Shown: positions 53,445-62,170 of the stretch, one piece after another | How the letters are laid out: each line of letters starts with the position of its first letter | Position numbering within the stretch: position 1 is the first letter of the stretch | DNA from: Streptomyces xantholiticus | GTDB taxonomy: Bacteria; Actinomycetota; Actinomycetes; Streptomycetales; Streptomycetaceae | Length of the DNA: 64,000 bases | Assembly: GCF_014651015.1 (NCBI RefSeq) | Contig: NZ_BMWB01000011.1 | Span: forward strand, 82,835 to 146,834 | Reading direction: 5' to 3' | Position numbers and translations under genes: made by a program | The notes under the pieces: model-generated | The model's input: only the letters and a program-made list of their open reading frames with translations | What the model was told of the DNA's origin: nothing | The model's database searches: none

Positions 53445-54137
53445 CTAGTACCAGTTGTTCGCCTGCCAGAACGACCAGGCGCCGCACGGGCTGCCGTAGC
53501 GGCTGTCCATGTAGTTCAGGCCCCACTTGATCTGGGTCGCCGGATTGGTCTGCCAGTCGGCACCGGCCGAAACCATCTTTGAGCCCGGAAGTGCCTGCAT
53601 CAAGCCGTAGGCACCGGAAGACGGGTTCTGCGCCCGGTAGTTCCAGCTCGACTCGTGGTCGACGATGTTGCTGAAGCACTGGAACTGATCGGCGGGCACC
53701 ATCTGGCGCGCCATCGCCTGGACCTGCGCGACCGTGTAGGACGACTGCGCGGCGAAGCTGGACGCGTCGCGGACGGCGTCGCGGTTGGCGCGCGCCTGCG
53801 CCTCCTCGCGAGCCTTCTCCGCACTCTCCTCGGCGGCTGCCTTCTTCGCCTCGGCGGTCTTGGCGGCCTGAATACGGGCCGACTCCTCGGCGGACTTCTT
53901 CGCGGCCGCATCCGCGGCGGCGGCCTGGGCGTCGGCCTGCTGCGTCAGGGACGACACCTGGATCTGGGCCTGCTCGCCCATGGGAATGTCCGCGAGGAGC
54001 GTCGTGTCGGCAGCGGTCGCCTCGAGGTTGTCGCCCGAGGGCTGAGTGTTGCCCGACGCGACGCCGACGACGGCGCCGACGGTGGTGACCGCAGTAGCCG
54101 AGGCGACTGCGAATCCCCGGACCGAGATCCGGCTCAC
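53445..54137 (-). CDS. secreted SLT/aggregation-promoting-factor-like muralytic protein
   Basis: 230 residues: signal peptide (VRGFAVASATAVTTVGAVVGVAS), a long Ala/Glu/Lys coiled-coil segment (about 55-150) and a C-terminal lysozyme-like domain (IVDHESSWNYRAQNPSSGAYGLMQALPGSKM, core DHESSWNY and GAYGLMQ) with catalytic Glu. GTG 54137 is chosen because GGAAGG lies 7 nt before it; ATG 54155 has none. Such proteins remodel peptidoglycan during germination and hyphal growth. A CRP-like site lies upstream. Confidence 0.88.
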   Translation of the reverse strand: MSRISVRGFAVASATAVTTVGAVVGVASGNTQPSGDNLEATAADTTLLADIPMGEQAQIQVSSLTQQADAQAAAADAAAKKSAEESARIQAAKTAEAKKAAAEESAEKAREEAQARANRDAVRDASSFAAQSSYTVAQVQAMARQMVPADQFQCFSNIVDHESSWNYRAQNPSSGAYGLMQALPGSKMVSAGADWQTNPATQIKWGLNYMDSRYGSPCGAWSFWQANNWY

Positions 54138-54241
54138 ACGGTTTCCTTCCAGCATGCCCGCTTAGGTGACCTCGCGAGCGCAATCGTGCCCCTGGCGCTG
54201 GCCTCCCCATTGATCGGGTCACGGGAGGCGCGGGCCCGGTG

Positions 54242-54265
54242 GGCATCTCCCCGGGGGGAGATGCC
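54242..54265. repeat. hairpin in the 5' region of the SLT-like gene
   Basis: A perfect 11-bp stem (GGCATCTCCCC / GGGGAGATGCC) with a 2-nt loop, 105 bp upstream of the start and probably within the leader RNA. It could act as an attenuator or mRNA-stability element. Confidence 0.45.
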
Positions 54266-54411
54266 GCGTTGTGCTCGCGGGCGGCATGCGACGGACAGGT
54301 CTTGAGTTGTGTGTTGCTGTGCACCGGTTGTGGTGCGGATGTGTCGCATGCGGGGCCTGACGGAAGCAAGACTCTGCCGGAAGCCGACACCGCAAGGCAA
54401 TTCTTCGTTGC

Positions 54412-54427
54412 GTGTGAAAGCTCACAC
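54412..54427. promoter_or_regulatory. CRP-like palindrome upstream of the SLT-like gene
   Basis: GTGTGAAAGCTCACAC is a 6+6 bp inverted repeat that contains GTG-N6-CAC, close to the Streptomyces Crp recognition pattern. It lies 275 bp upstream of the start, in a 426-bp gap. Confidence 0.4.
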
Positions 54428-54469
54428 CCCGTTTGCGCCTGGGGTTTTGCCGAAAACGGCGGACAGTGC

Positions 54470-54511
54470 GACGCCGCCCGGCTACGCTCTTGCGCTTTGC
54501 CGGGCGGCGTC
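54470..54511 (-). terminator. hairpin terminator after the PhoH gene
   Basis: A perfect 13-bp stem (GACGCCGCCCGGC and its complement) with a 16-nt loop, about 53 bp beyond the PhoH stop. Confidence 0.8.
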
Positions 54512-54563
54512 AACTGGCTTGCCCCTTTTGCCGGATAGGCCGAGGGCTCCTACCTGGGCAAAT

Positions 54564-55880
54564 CTATCCATCCTCCAGCATTTCGGTCACCAGTGCGGCG
54601 ATCTGCGAACGCTCGGAGCGGGTGAGGGTGACATGCGCGAAGAGCGGATGCCCCTTCAGTTTCTCGACCACGGCGACCACTCCGTCGTACCGGCCGACCC
54701 GCAGATTGTCCCGCTGGGCCACGTCATGCGTGAGGACGACCCGGGAATTCGCCCCGATACGGGACAGAACGGTGAGCAGTACGTTCCGCTCCAGCGACTG
54801 GGCCTCGTCGACGATGACGAACGCGTCGTGCAGGGAACGGCCCCGGATGTGGGTGAGCGGCAGAACCTCCAGCATGCCGCGGTTGAGGACCTCCTCGATG
54901 ACCTCACGGCCCGCCACCGCGGAGAGGGTGTCGAAGACCGCCTGCGCCCACGGGCTCATCTTCTCGGCCTCGGTGCCCGGCAGATAGCCGAGCTCCTGCC
55001 CGCCCACCGCGTACAGCGGCCGGAAGACCATCACCTTCTGGTGGTGTCTGCGCTCAAGGACCGCCTCCAGGCCCGCGCACAGCGCCAGCGCCGACTTGCC
55101 GGTGCCGGCCCGGCCGCCCAGCGACACGATGCCGACCTCCTGGTCCAGCAGCAGATCGAGCGCAATGCGCTGCTCGGCACTGCGGCCGTGGATGCCGAAC
55201 ACCTCGCGGTCGCCGCGCACCAGACGGACGTTGCCCTCGGCCGTGATACGGCCCAGCGCCTTGCCGCGCTCGGACTGCAGCACGAGACCGGTGTGCACGG
55301 GCAGGTCGGCCGCCTCCGGCACGTACAGCGTCTCCTCCCCGTACAGCAGATCCACCTGTTCGGCGGACAGGGGCAGCTCGGACATACCGGTCCAGCCGGT
55401 GTCGGTGATGGCGAGCTCCGCGCGGTACTCCTCCGCGAGCAGGCCGACCGAGGACGCCTTGATACGCAGCGGGAGGTCCTTGGACACGACCGTCACGTCG
55501 TACCCCTCCGCCTGCAGATTGCGCGCGACCGCCAGAATCCGCGAGTCGTTGTCCCCCAGCCTGAAACCGGCCGGCAGCACGCCGGGATCCGAGTGGTTGA
55601 GCTCGACGCGGAGCGTGCCACCGAGGTCGCCGATCGGCAGAGGCGCGTCGAGACGGCCGTACCGGACCCGGAAGTCGTCCAGCAGGCGCAGCGCCTGACG
55701 GGCGAAGTAGCCGAGCTCCGGATGGTGCCTCTTGGCCTCCAGCTCCGTGACCACCACGACGGGGAGCACGACCTCGTGCTCGTCGAAGCGGCTCATGGCG
55801 TTCGGATCCGCCAGCAGGACGCTGGTGTCGAGAACATAGGTGCGCCTGTCGTTCATACGGCGCTTTGTGCTGTTCACCAC
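54564..55880 (-). CDS. PhoH-family protein with N-terminal PIN domain (PhoH2 type)
   Basis: 438 residues. N-terminal PIN nuclease domain (YVLDTSVLLADP, VVVVTELEAK, DNDSRILAVA) and C-terminal PhoH ATPase with Walker A GRAGTGKSALAL and Walker B FVIVDEAQ. PhoH2 proteins couple RNA unwinding and cleavage. The start used is a GTG at 55880; ATG at 55856 (NDRRTYVLDTS) is an alternative, and neither has a strong ribosome-binding site. Confidence 0.9.
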   Translation of the reverse strand: MVNSTKRRMNDRRTYVLDTSVLLADPNAMSRFDEHEVVLPVVVVTELEAKRHHPELGYFARQALRLLDDFRVRYGRLDAPLPIGDLGGTLRVELNHSDPGVLPAGFRLGDNDSRILAVARNLQAEGYDVTVVSKDLPLRIKASSVGLLAEEYRAELAITDTGWTGMSELPLSAEQVDLLYGEETLYVPEAADLPVHTGLVLQSERGKALGRITAEGNVRLVRGDREVFGIHGRSAEQRIALDLLLDQEVGIVSLGGRAGTGKSALALCAGLEAVLERRHHQKVMVFRPLYAVGGQELGYLPGTEAEKMSPWAQAVFDTLSAVAGREVIEEVLNRGMLEVLPLTHIRGRSLHDAFVIVDEAQSLERNVLLTVLSRIGANSRVVLTHDVAQRDNLRVGRYDGVVAVVEKLKGHPLFAHVTLTRSERSQIAALVTEMLEDG

Positions 55881-56462
55881 GGAAGGACGTACCCCCTCGG
55901 ACGAGGTCGGGGTGCGACGGCGTCGCGGGCCATGGGTCCACCCGCCGAAGCGGGCGACGGGCCGGGCTCAGGCCACGATGCGCGGACCGAGCGCCGGCCC
56001 TCCGCGTGGTCCGCACCGTTGGTGCAGTCCTTCGTGTGCAAAGGGCCTCCCGGGTGAGCGGTGTGGGCCGCTCACTGAGATACGACGTTCGTGGATCGGA
56101 CGTCGACCTGCAAGTGGTATTCCCTCGAACAAGTGCGGCCATGCCAGGACGTGGGGCGTCGCGTCGATGAACAGGGGGTGACGTGGGCGCGGGCGGTCCG
56201 CCGCGCGGGGCCACGCCCCACGCCGCCCCTTCCCGAAACCGGCTCTGCCCGGACCCGTTCACCGCAGTGCGTGCGGCGCTTCAAGGGCTCCGCCCCCCAC
56301 GGTCCCCGCGCCTCAAGCGCCGGAGAGGCTGGATTTCGCTCGCGATACCAGCCCGTCCGGTGTTTGAGGACACCGCGCGAAGCGGTTATGGAGGTGCGGG
56401 GCTTGACCCGGTTTCGGGAAGGGGCGGGTCGGGGAACCAGGGCGGCCGCAGGCGACAGGCGG
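55881..56462. other. phoH/uppS intergenic region carrying an inverted-repeat element
   Basis: 582 bp with no convincing gene. The part nearest phoH (55881-56222) is plain GC-rich sequence that should hold the phoH promoter. The rest is occupied by the repeat element at 56223-56427. Confidence 0.5.
56223..56427. repeat. interspersed inverted-repeat (MITE/SIRE-like) element
   Basis: 205 bp bounded by perfect 20-bp inverted repeats (56223-56242 and 56408-56427). An inner imperfect inverted repeat has arms at 56311-56332 and 56348-56369, containing CCTCAAGCGCCGGA and TCCGGTGTTTGAGG. The inner arms match the palindromic intergenic element widespread in Streptomyces genomes. It encodes no protein and lies downstream of uppS. 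Confidence 0.65.
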
Positions 56463-57224
56463 TCAGGAGCCGTAGCGCCGATGCCGCGCCGCGTAATCCC
56501 GCAGCGCCCGCAGGAAGTCCACCTTCCGGAACGCCGGCCAGAAGACCTCACAGAAGTAGTACTCGGAGTGCGCGCTCTGCCAGAGCATGAAGCCCGACAG
56601 CCGCTGCTCCCCACTCGTGCGGATCACCAGGTCGGGATCCGGCTGGCCCCGCGTGTACAGGTGCTCCGAGATGTGCTCCACGTCGACGATCTCGGCGAGC
56701 TCCTCGAAGCTCGTGCCCTTCTCCGCGTGTTCCAGCAGCAGCGACCGCACCGCGTCCGCGATCTCCTGGCGGCCGCCGTAGCCGACAGCGACATTCACCA
56801 GTATTCCGGACACGTCCGCCGTGGCCTGCTCGGCTTCCTTCAGAACGGTCTGCGTGTGTCCGGGCAGCAGGTCCGGCGTGCCGACGTGGTGCACGCGCCA
56901 GCGCCCGTCGGCGGCGAGGTTGCGGACGGTGTTCTCGATGATGCCGAGGAGGGGGGTCAGCTCTTCCGCCGGGCGGTCCAGGTTGTCCGTGGAGAGAAGC
57001 CAGAGAGTGACGACCTCGACGTCCGTCTCCGCGCACCAGCCGAGCAGCTCGGAGATCTTGTCGGCACCGGCCTGGTGTCCCTGTGCGGCCGTACCGCCCG
57101 ACGCCTTGGCCCAGCGGCGGTTGCCGTCGAGGATCACGCCGATGTGCTTGGGCACCTGGGCATGGTCGAGGCGGCCTTCCACCCGGCGTGCGTAGAGCCC
57201 GTACACCAGGTCGCGCAGGTTCAC
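56463..57224 (-). CDS. uppS: cis-prenyltransferase (undecaprenyl diphosphate synthase type)
   Basis: 253 residues. UppS-family motifs: catalytic Asp33 (LDGNRRWAK), LWLLSTDNLDRP, and RTSGEQRLSGFMLWQSAHSEYYF (core RTSGEQRLSGFML). It condenses IPP units to make the polyprenyl carrier for cell-wall synthesis. The GTG at 57224 is used as the start. Streptomyces often has two paralogues, so it may be the short-chain or accessory copy. Confidence 0.9.
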   Translation of the reverse strand: MNLRDLVYGLYARRVEGRLDHAQVPKHIGVILDGNRRWAKASGGTAAQGHQAGADKISELLGWCAETDVEVVTLWLLSTDNLDRPAEELTPLLGIIENTVRNLAADGRWRVHHVGTPDLLPGHTQTVLKEAEQATADVSGILVNVAVGYGGRQEIADAVRSLLLEHAEKGTSFEELAEIVDVEHISEHLYTRGQPDPDLVIRTSGEQRLSGFMLWQSAHSEYYFCEVFWPAFRKVDFLRALRDYAARHRRYGS

Positions 57225-57331
57225 TGTTCTTTCACCCCTCCGTGCGGCAGTCCCCGAAGCCGCAACAGTACTGCGGCCCGGTCACAGCGGCCCAACCCGG
57301 TGTGTCACAAGTCCGTGATAAGGAGAGAAGC

Positions 57332-58369
57332 GTGACTGATTCCCCTTACTATCTGGCAGCCGCCGACCGCTACGGGGCCATGGAGTACCGCCGCTCCGGC
57401 CGCTCGGGCCTCAAGCTGCCGGCGCTCTCGCTCGGCCTGTGGCACAACTTCGGCGACGACCGCAGCCTCGGCTCGCAGCGCGCGATCCTGCGGCGCGCCT
57501 TCGACCTGGGTGTGACCCACTTCGACCTGGCGAACAACTACGGGCCGCCGCCCGGGTCGGCCGAGCTGAATTTCGGCAAGGTCTTCTCGCAGGACTTCGC
57601 GCCGTACCGGGACGAGCTGATCGTCTCCACCAAGGCCGGCTATCTGATGCACCCCGGCCCGTACGGCGAGTGGGGCTCGCGGAAGTATCTGCTCTCTTCC
57701 CTGGACGCGTCCCTGAAGCGGATGGGACTCGACTACGTCGACATTTTCTACTCGCACCGCTTCGACCCCCACACTCCGCTCGAGGAGACGATGGGAGCGC
57801 TCGCGTCCGCCGTCCAGCAGGGCAAGGCGCTGTACGTGGGCGTGTCCTCCTACAACGCGGAGCAGACGGCACAGGCGGCCGGGCTGCTGAGGGAGATGGG
57901 TGTCCCTGCCCTCATCCAGCAGCCCTCCTACTCGATGATCAACCGCTGGATCGAGAACGACGGCCTGCTGGACACGCTGGAGAGCGCCGGTATGGGCTGC
58001 ATCTCCTTCGTGCCGCTCGCGCAGGGCCTGCTCACGGACAAGTATCTGAAGGGCATCCCGGAGGGCTCGCGGGCCACCCAGGGCAAGTCGCTCGACCCGG
58101 GCCTGCTGTCCGAGGAGGTGCTGCGGCGGCTACGCGGTCTCAACGACATCGCCGCGCGCCGCGGCCAGTCGCTGGCCCAGCTGGCGATCGCCTGGGTGCT
58201 GCGCGATCCGCGGATGACGTCCGCCCTGATCGGCGCGTCGAGCGTGCAGCAGTTGGAGGAGAACGTCGCGGCCCTTGCCGGGGCGCCTCTCACCGACACG
58301 GAGCTGGAGGAGATCGACACCTTCGCCGTGGACACGAAGGGCACCAACATCTGGGCCGACCGCGGCTGA
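57332..58369 (+). CDS. aldo/keto reductase (YghZ / L-glyceraldehyde-3-phosphate reductase type)
   Basis: 345 residues with the AKR14-type pattern: FDLANNYGPPPGSAE (catalytic Asp and Tyr), STKAGYLM (Lys) and FYSHRFDPHTPLEETM (His), plus VSSYNAEQT. Family members reduce L-glyceraldehyde 3-phosphate or methylglyoxal. GTG 57332 has AGGAGAG 6 nt upstream. It is divergent from uppS across 107 bp. Confidence 0.9.
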   Translation: MTDSPYYLAAADRYGAMEYRRSGRSGLKLPALSLGLWHNFGDDRSLGSQRAILRRAFDLGVTHFDLANNYGPPPGSAELNFGKVFSQDFAPYRDELIVSTKAGYLMHPGPYGEWGSRKYLLSSLDASLKRMGLDYVDIFYSHRFDPHTPLEETMGALASAVQQGKALYVGVSSYNAEQTAQAAGLLREMGVPALIQQPSYSMINRWIENDGLLDTLESAGMGCISFVPLAQGLLTDKYLKGIPEGSRATQGKSLDPGLLSEEVLRRLRGLNDIAARRGQSLAQLAIAWVLRDPRMTSALIGASSVQQLEENVAALAGAPLTDTELEEIDTFAVDTKGTNIWADRG

Positions 58370-58399
58370 GCCCTGCGCAGGCTGAGGCGGGAAAGAAAA

Positions 58400-58437
58400 C
58401 GGGCCGGTCCGTGGGGGGGGGGATACGGACCGGCCCG
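58400..58437 (+). terminator. hairpin terminator after the second aldo/keto reductase gene, G9 in loop
   Basis: A perfect 13-bp stem (CGGGCCGGTCCGT and its complement) encloses a 12-nt loop that starts with a run of G. It begins 31 bp after the stop and is preceded by GAAAA. Confidence 0.83.
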
Positions 58438-58698
58438 AGGGGGGGTTTCCACCATAACCCTTCGTAAGTGGTGCCGAGTGCCACGCCGTGCCGGAAGTCT
58501 CCGGCGAATTCGCCTCAGGACACGGAGGCAGGTGCGTCAGCAGGCCTGATGCCCCGGAGCCGTACCTCCCACGGGTGACCCCGACCATGAGGCGCGACAT
58601 TGACGAACGCAGTGACGCTCCGTCAACTGCGCGATTTTGCCGGGCCCTTGGGTCTTTGCGGACAGTATCCGACCTATATCGCTCCTACCGTCTCCCCT

Positions 58699-59865
58699 AT
58701 GACGACGACCGACGTGACCTGGACGCAGGCGAACGCCCGCCGACTGGCCCGCCAGGGCCTGGCAGGCGCCGAAAGCCCGGCCTTCGACTCCCCCGCCGAC
58801 GTCACCGGCGCGATGCTCGGCGCCCACGCACAGGTGCTGTCCGCCGGGGAACTGTCGGTCGCCCTGCGGCTGCCTTCCGGTGCGACCCGGGCGGACGTAC
58901 GCGAGGCGCTGTGGACGGACCGGACCCTGACCAAGACGTACGGGCCGCGCGGAACCGTCCACCTGCTGCCCAAGGCGGACCTCCCGATGTGGACCGGCGC
59001 ACTCTCGGCGGTCCCTGCCGGTCCGAACCCCTGGCCGGACCACGTGCGGATGACGCCGGAGCAGACGGACGAGGTCGTCGCCGCCGTCCGCGACGCGCTG
59101 GCGGGTCAGCCCCTGACGGTCGACGAGCTGACCGACGCGATCGTCGACCGTACGGGCACCTGGGCAGGGGACCGGGTCATGGAGGCCTTCCAGGACAAGT
59201 GGCCGCGCTGGCGACAGGCCACCCACACGGCCGCCCACCGGGGCGCCCTCGCCTTCGGCCCGAACCGCGGCCGCAAGGTCACGTACACGAGTCCCGGGGT
59301 CACACCGATGGACGGGCATGCTGCGGTGGACGCACTCGTACAGCGCTACCTGTACGCCTACGGCCCGGCCACGCCCGCACACTTCGCCACGTGGCTGGCG
59401 GCGCCCAAGGCGTGGGCGGCTGAAGTGTTCACGGGCCTGGCGGCCGCCGGACGTGTCGAAGAGGTCGGCTTCGAAGGCTCCCCGGCCTGGGTCGTCTCCG
59501 GCGACACCTCCTTCCGGGACGCCGCGCCGCCACGAGGCGTACGCCTCCTCCCCTACTTCGACGCGTACGTGATCGCCTGCCGGCCCCGCGAGCGGCTCTT
59601 CCCCGGGGCGGCTTTCGGCCGTGCCCTGGCGGGCGGGCAGGCCGGCAACTACCCGGTGGTGCTGGTGAACGGGACCGTCGCCGGCGTCTGGCACCAGCGG
59701 CGCTCGGGCAGACGCATCGCGCTGACGGTGGAACCGATCGGCACCGCCCTCGCAACGGCCGGGGCCCGTAACGACCTCGCCGCGCAGGTGAACCGGGTCG
59801 CAGAAGCACTCGAGGCACGGGCCGAGCTGACCGTCGGCAGGGTGACGGTGGGCCCGCACGCCTGA
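58699..59865 (+). CDS. winged-helix protein of the AlkZ/YcaQ-like (HTH_42) family
   Basis: 388 residues with the tandem winged-helix arrangement of the HTH_42 family: RLARQGLAG, LWTDRTLTKTYGPRGTVHLLP (core KTYGPRGTVHLLP), LPYFDAYVIACRPR and VWHQRRSGRRIALTVEP. Members include AlkZ DNA glycosylases that excise alkylated bases, but many act in unknown roles. TACCGT lies 7 nt before the ATG with no ribosome-binding site (leaderless). Confidence 0.85.
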   Translation: MTTTDVTWTQANARRLARQGLAGAESPAFDSPADVTGAMLGAHAQVLSAGELSVALRLPSGATRADVREALWTDRTLTKTYGPRGTVHLLPKADLPMWTGALSAVPAGPNPWPDHVRMTPEQTDEVVAAVRDALAGQPLTVDELTDAIVDRTGTWAGDRVMEAFQDKWPRWRQATHTAAHRGALAFGPNRGRKVTYTSPGVTPMDGHAAVDALVQRYLYAYGPATPAHFATWLAAPKAWAAEVFTGLAAAGRVEEVGFEGSPAWVVSGDTSFRDAAPPRGVRLLPYFDAYVIACRPRERLFPGAAFGRALAGGQAGNYPVVLVNGTVAGVWHQRRSGRRIALTVEPIGTALATAGARNDLAAQVNRVAEALEARAELTVGRVTVGPHA

Positions 59866-59905
59866 CGGGGCCGGCCGGATGCCCGGTGTCGTCTCACATT
59901 CGGCG

Positions 59906-60619
59906 TCAACGCACAGCGAGCGCCCCGAGCAGAACCCCCAGCCAGGCACCCGCCATCATGAACGGGCCGAAGGGGATCGCGCTCCTGCGACCGGCCCGGC
60001 GCAGGGCGATCAGCCCGAGCCCGTACACCGAACCCAGCAGAAACCCGGCGAAGGCCCCCGCGAACAGCACCGCCCAGCCGTACCAGCCGAGGACGACGCC
60101 CAGCGCCAGGGCGAGCTTCACGTCCCCGAAACCCATGCCGTCGGGACGGATCAGGAACAACACGAAGTACGCCGCTCCGAGCACCGGCCCGCCGAGCAAC
60201 GCGGTCGTCCAGGACCCCGCCGCACCCGGTGCGACGGCGGCGGCTCCGAGCAGGGTCAGCGCCCCGGCCGCCAGCGGCAGGGTGAGGTGGTCCGGCAACC
60301 GGCGCACGCTCACGTCCACCAGTGCGAGCAGTACGGCAAAGGGGGCGAGCACCAGCCAGACCACCAACTCGGGCCGCCCACCGACCGCCACGGAGAGGGC
60401 GGCGCACACCAGCCCGGTGACGAGCGGCGCCGTGACCCGGGCCGGCAGCGGTGCCGGGCAGCAGGGCCCACCGACCCACCCGCCGTACGGGTGCCCGGCC
60501 GGACACGCCGCACGCCACGTCTCCCCCGGCTCGACGGAGAGCCGATACGCCGCCCGCGGACACAACCAACCGGCCCCGGCCCCCCACAGGGCGGCAACGA
60601 CAACCAACGCTGCTTCCAC
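59906..60619 (-). CDS. A24 prepilin peptidase
   Basis: 237 residues with about seven membrane segments. The two catalytic Asp are Asp102 (ALVDVSVRRLPDHL) and Asp166 (GMGFGDVKLA, the GxGD motif). It processes type IV pilin-like or Tad-type preproteins; no pilin genes lie nearby. The N-terminal methyltransferase-type Cys pairs are only partly present. GTG at 60619 follows TAGGGT by 7 nt (leaderless), back-to-back with the DUF192 gene 41 bp away. Confidence 0.87.
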   Translation of the reverse strand: MEAALVVVAALWGAGAGWLCPRAAYRLSVEPGETWRAACPAGHPYGGWVGGPCCPAPLPARVTAPLVTGLVCAALSVAVGGRPELVVWLVLAPFAVLLALVDVSVRRLPDHLTLPLAAGALTLLGAAAVAPGAAGSWTTALLGGPVLGAAYFVLFLIRPDGMGFGDVKLALALGVVLGWYGWAVLFAGAFAGFLLGSVYGLGLIALRRAGRRSAIPFGPFMMAGAWLGVLLGALAVR

Positions 60620-60660
60620 GCCCCTGACCCTAGGCCGCCCCGGCCGTTACCGTGAACGCC

Positions 60661-61068
60661 ATGGGGACAGCACGGCGTTGGCACGACGGCCCGTACACGT
60701 TGACGATCGACGGCCGCCCGGTCGCCGAGGTCGAGATCGCCGCGACCTACGGCACCCGCCGCCGCGGCCTCCTCGGCCGCGACGGCATCGCGGGCGCGAT
60801 GCTCCTGACCCCGTGCAACAGTGTCCACACGATCGGGATGCGCTTCCCGATCGACGTGGCCCACCTGGACGCCGACTTGCACGTCCTCGCCGTCACGACC
60901 ATGCGCCCGGGCCGCGTCGGGCTCCCGCGCCTGCGGGCGAGGCTGGTACTGGAGGCGGAAGCGGGAGCGATGGCGGGCTGGGGGGTGCGCCAGGGCGGCG
61001 AACTGACTCTCACCCCCGGAACCGATGCTGATGCCGCTCTTTTCCCCGGCTCGCGTACCACGGAGTGA
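60661..61068 (+). CDS. DUF192 family protein
   Basis: 135 residues, DUF192: RRRGLLGRDGIAGAMLLTPCNSVHTIGMRFPIDV (core LLGRDGI and NSVHTIGMRFPIDV) and LVLEAEAGAMAGWGV. The function is unknown. TACCGT precedes the ATG by 7 nt; a GTG three codons upstream is an alternative. It is divergent from the prepilin peptidase, possibly as a secreted or pilus-related pair (weak inference). Confidence 0.83.
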   Translation: MGTARRWHDGPYTLTIDGRPVAEVEIAATYGTRRRGLLGRDGIAGAMLLTPCNSVHTIGMRFPIDVAHLDADLHVLAVTTMRPGRVGLPRLRARLVLEAEAGAMAGWGVRQGGELTLTPGTDADAALFPGSRTTE

Positions 61069-61234
61069 GCCGTATGCATCCATGCGGAGATCGTCCGATT
61101 TCCGCTTGTCGTTCCGCCGGAACGAGGCCGGCGCCTCGACTCGTTTCGGAGGTTGCTGAGAAAGGAGTGGGCGGTTTGAGCCATTTTTTCCTCAGCTACA
61201 CAGCAGTCCCCAGGAACCTCTACACTGCGCCCTC

Positions 61235-62170
61235 ATGCATTGGCCCCCTGAGCACGACGATGGTGCGTACGGCGTAGGCGGCGCGAATGGCGCATATGAC
61301 GCCCACCACGCGCACCACGCGAACGGCGCGCTTGGCGTGTACGCCGGGAACGGCGCCTACCGGGATGGTGGCCAGACCCAGGGCGTGCCCCTCGTGTACC
61401 ACCCGTACGGGGACAGCGCTTCGACCCATGACGGATACGCGGATCCGCCGGCGGCGTACGGGTGGTACGAGCCGGCGGCGACCGGTCACGGGATCCCGCC
61501 CGGCGATGCTTACGGACACCCGCAAGGCACGAACCTGGACGTTGACTACACCTACGGGGGCGGTCACGACGCCTACGAGGGGGGCCACGGCCGCCAAGGT
61601 GCCGACGGTGGGGCCTACGGCACCGAGCACCAGCACCTGCACGGGGACGGCGGAAACGCTCACGGCACCGCCGACGACGACCATGACGGTGACCACGACC
61701 ACGGCACCGGACACGACGACGGCTCGGTCTTCGTCGACGCATCGGGCCGCCGCGGACGGCTGGTCCGTCCCGTGGGCCTTGCTTTCGCGGCGGCCTGCGT
61801 GGTCTTCATCGCCGTCGTGATCGCCGGATTCTTCGGTTCGGCGCCCTCCGGCGGCCCGTTCTCGCTGCCCTGGGTCCAGGAGAAGAACGAGGAGCCGAAG
61901 CCGAGCCAGGAACAGAAGCAGGAGCAGGACGGATCGACGAAGGCCACGGAGAAGCCCGGCTCCACCGCCGGACCCACGGCCGCCCCGTCCGCCAAGGCCG
62001 GGGAGTCAGCGGCCCCGAGCCCCTCCGTGAGCAGTTCCAGGACCGCGACCGAGGAACCCAGCACCGAGGCGCCCCGGACCGCGGCGCCCTCCACCACGAC
62101 CGCGCCGGGCCTGGGGAACTCCGGCAACCGTCCTGGCCAGGGCCAGACGCCGACCAAGGGACCCAGGTGA
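61235..62170 (+). CDS. His/Gly/Tyr-rich single-pass membrane protein, MatA-like position
   Basis: 311 residues: a long low-complexity N-terminus rich in His, Gly, Asp and Tyr (for example DAHHAHHANGAL and DDDHDGDHDHGTGHDD), one membrane helix (about 178-200, LAFAAACVVFIAVVIAGFFG) and a Ser/Thr/Pro/Lys-rich exterior tail. The stop overlaps the next gene, the layout of the matA-matB pair that makes an extracellular polysaccharide (PNAG) in Streptomyces. MatA identity is inferred from position. TACACT precedes the ATG by 8 nt (leaderless). Confidence 0.7.
   Translation: MHWPPEHDDGAYGVGGANGAYDAHHAHHANGALGVYAGNGAYRDGGQTQGVPLVYHPYGDSASTHDGYADPPAAYGWYEPAATGHGIPPGDAYGHPQGTNLDVDYTYGGGHDAYEGGHGRQGADGGAYGTEHQHLHGDGGNAHGTADDDHDGDHDHGTGHDDGSVFVDASGRRGRLVRPVGLAFAAACVVFIAVVIAGFFGSAPSGGPFSLPWVQEKNEEPKPSQEQKQEQDGSTKATEKPGSTAGPTAAPSAKAGESAAPSPSVSSSRTATEEPSTEAPRTAAPSTTTAPGLGNSGNRPGQGQTPTKGPR

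Noticed and set aside
54138..54430. Possible c-di-AMP (ydaO-type) riboswitch before the SLT-like gene
   Set aside because: Rpf/SLT genes of Streptomyces often carry one, but I could not find the conserved ydaO core in this leader; only a simple hairpin is clear.
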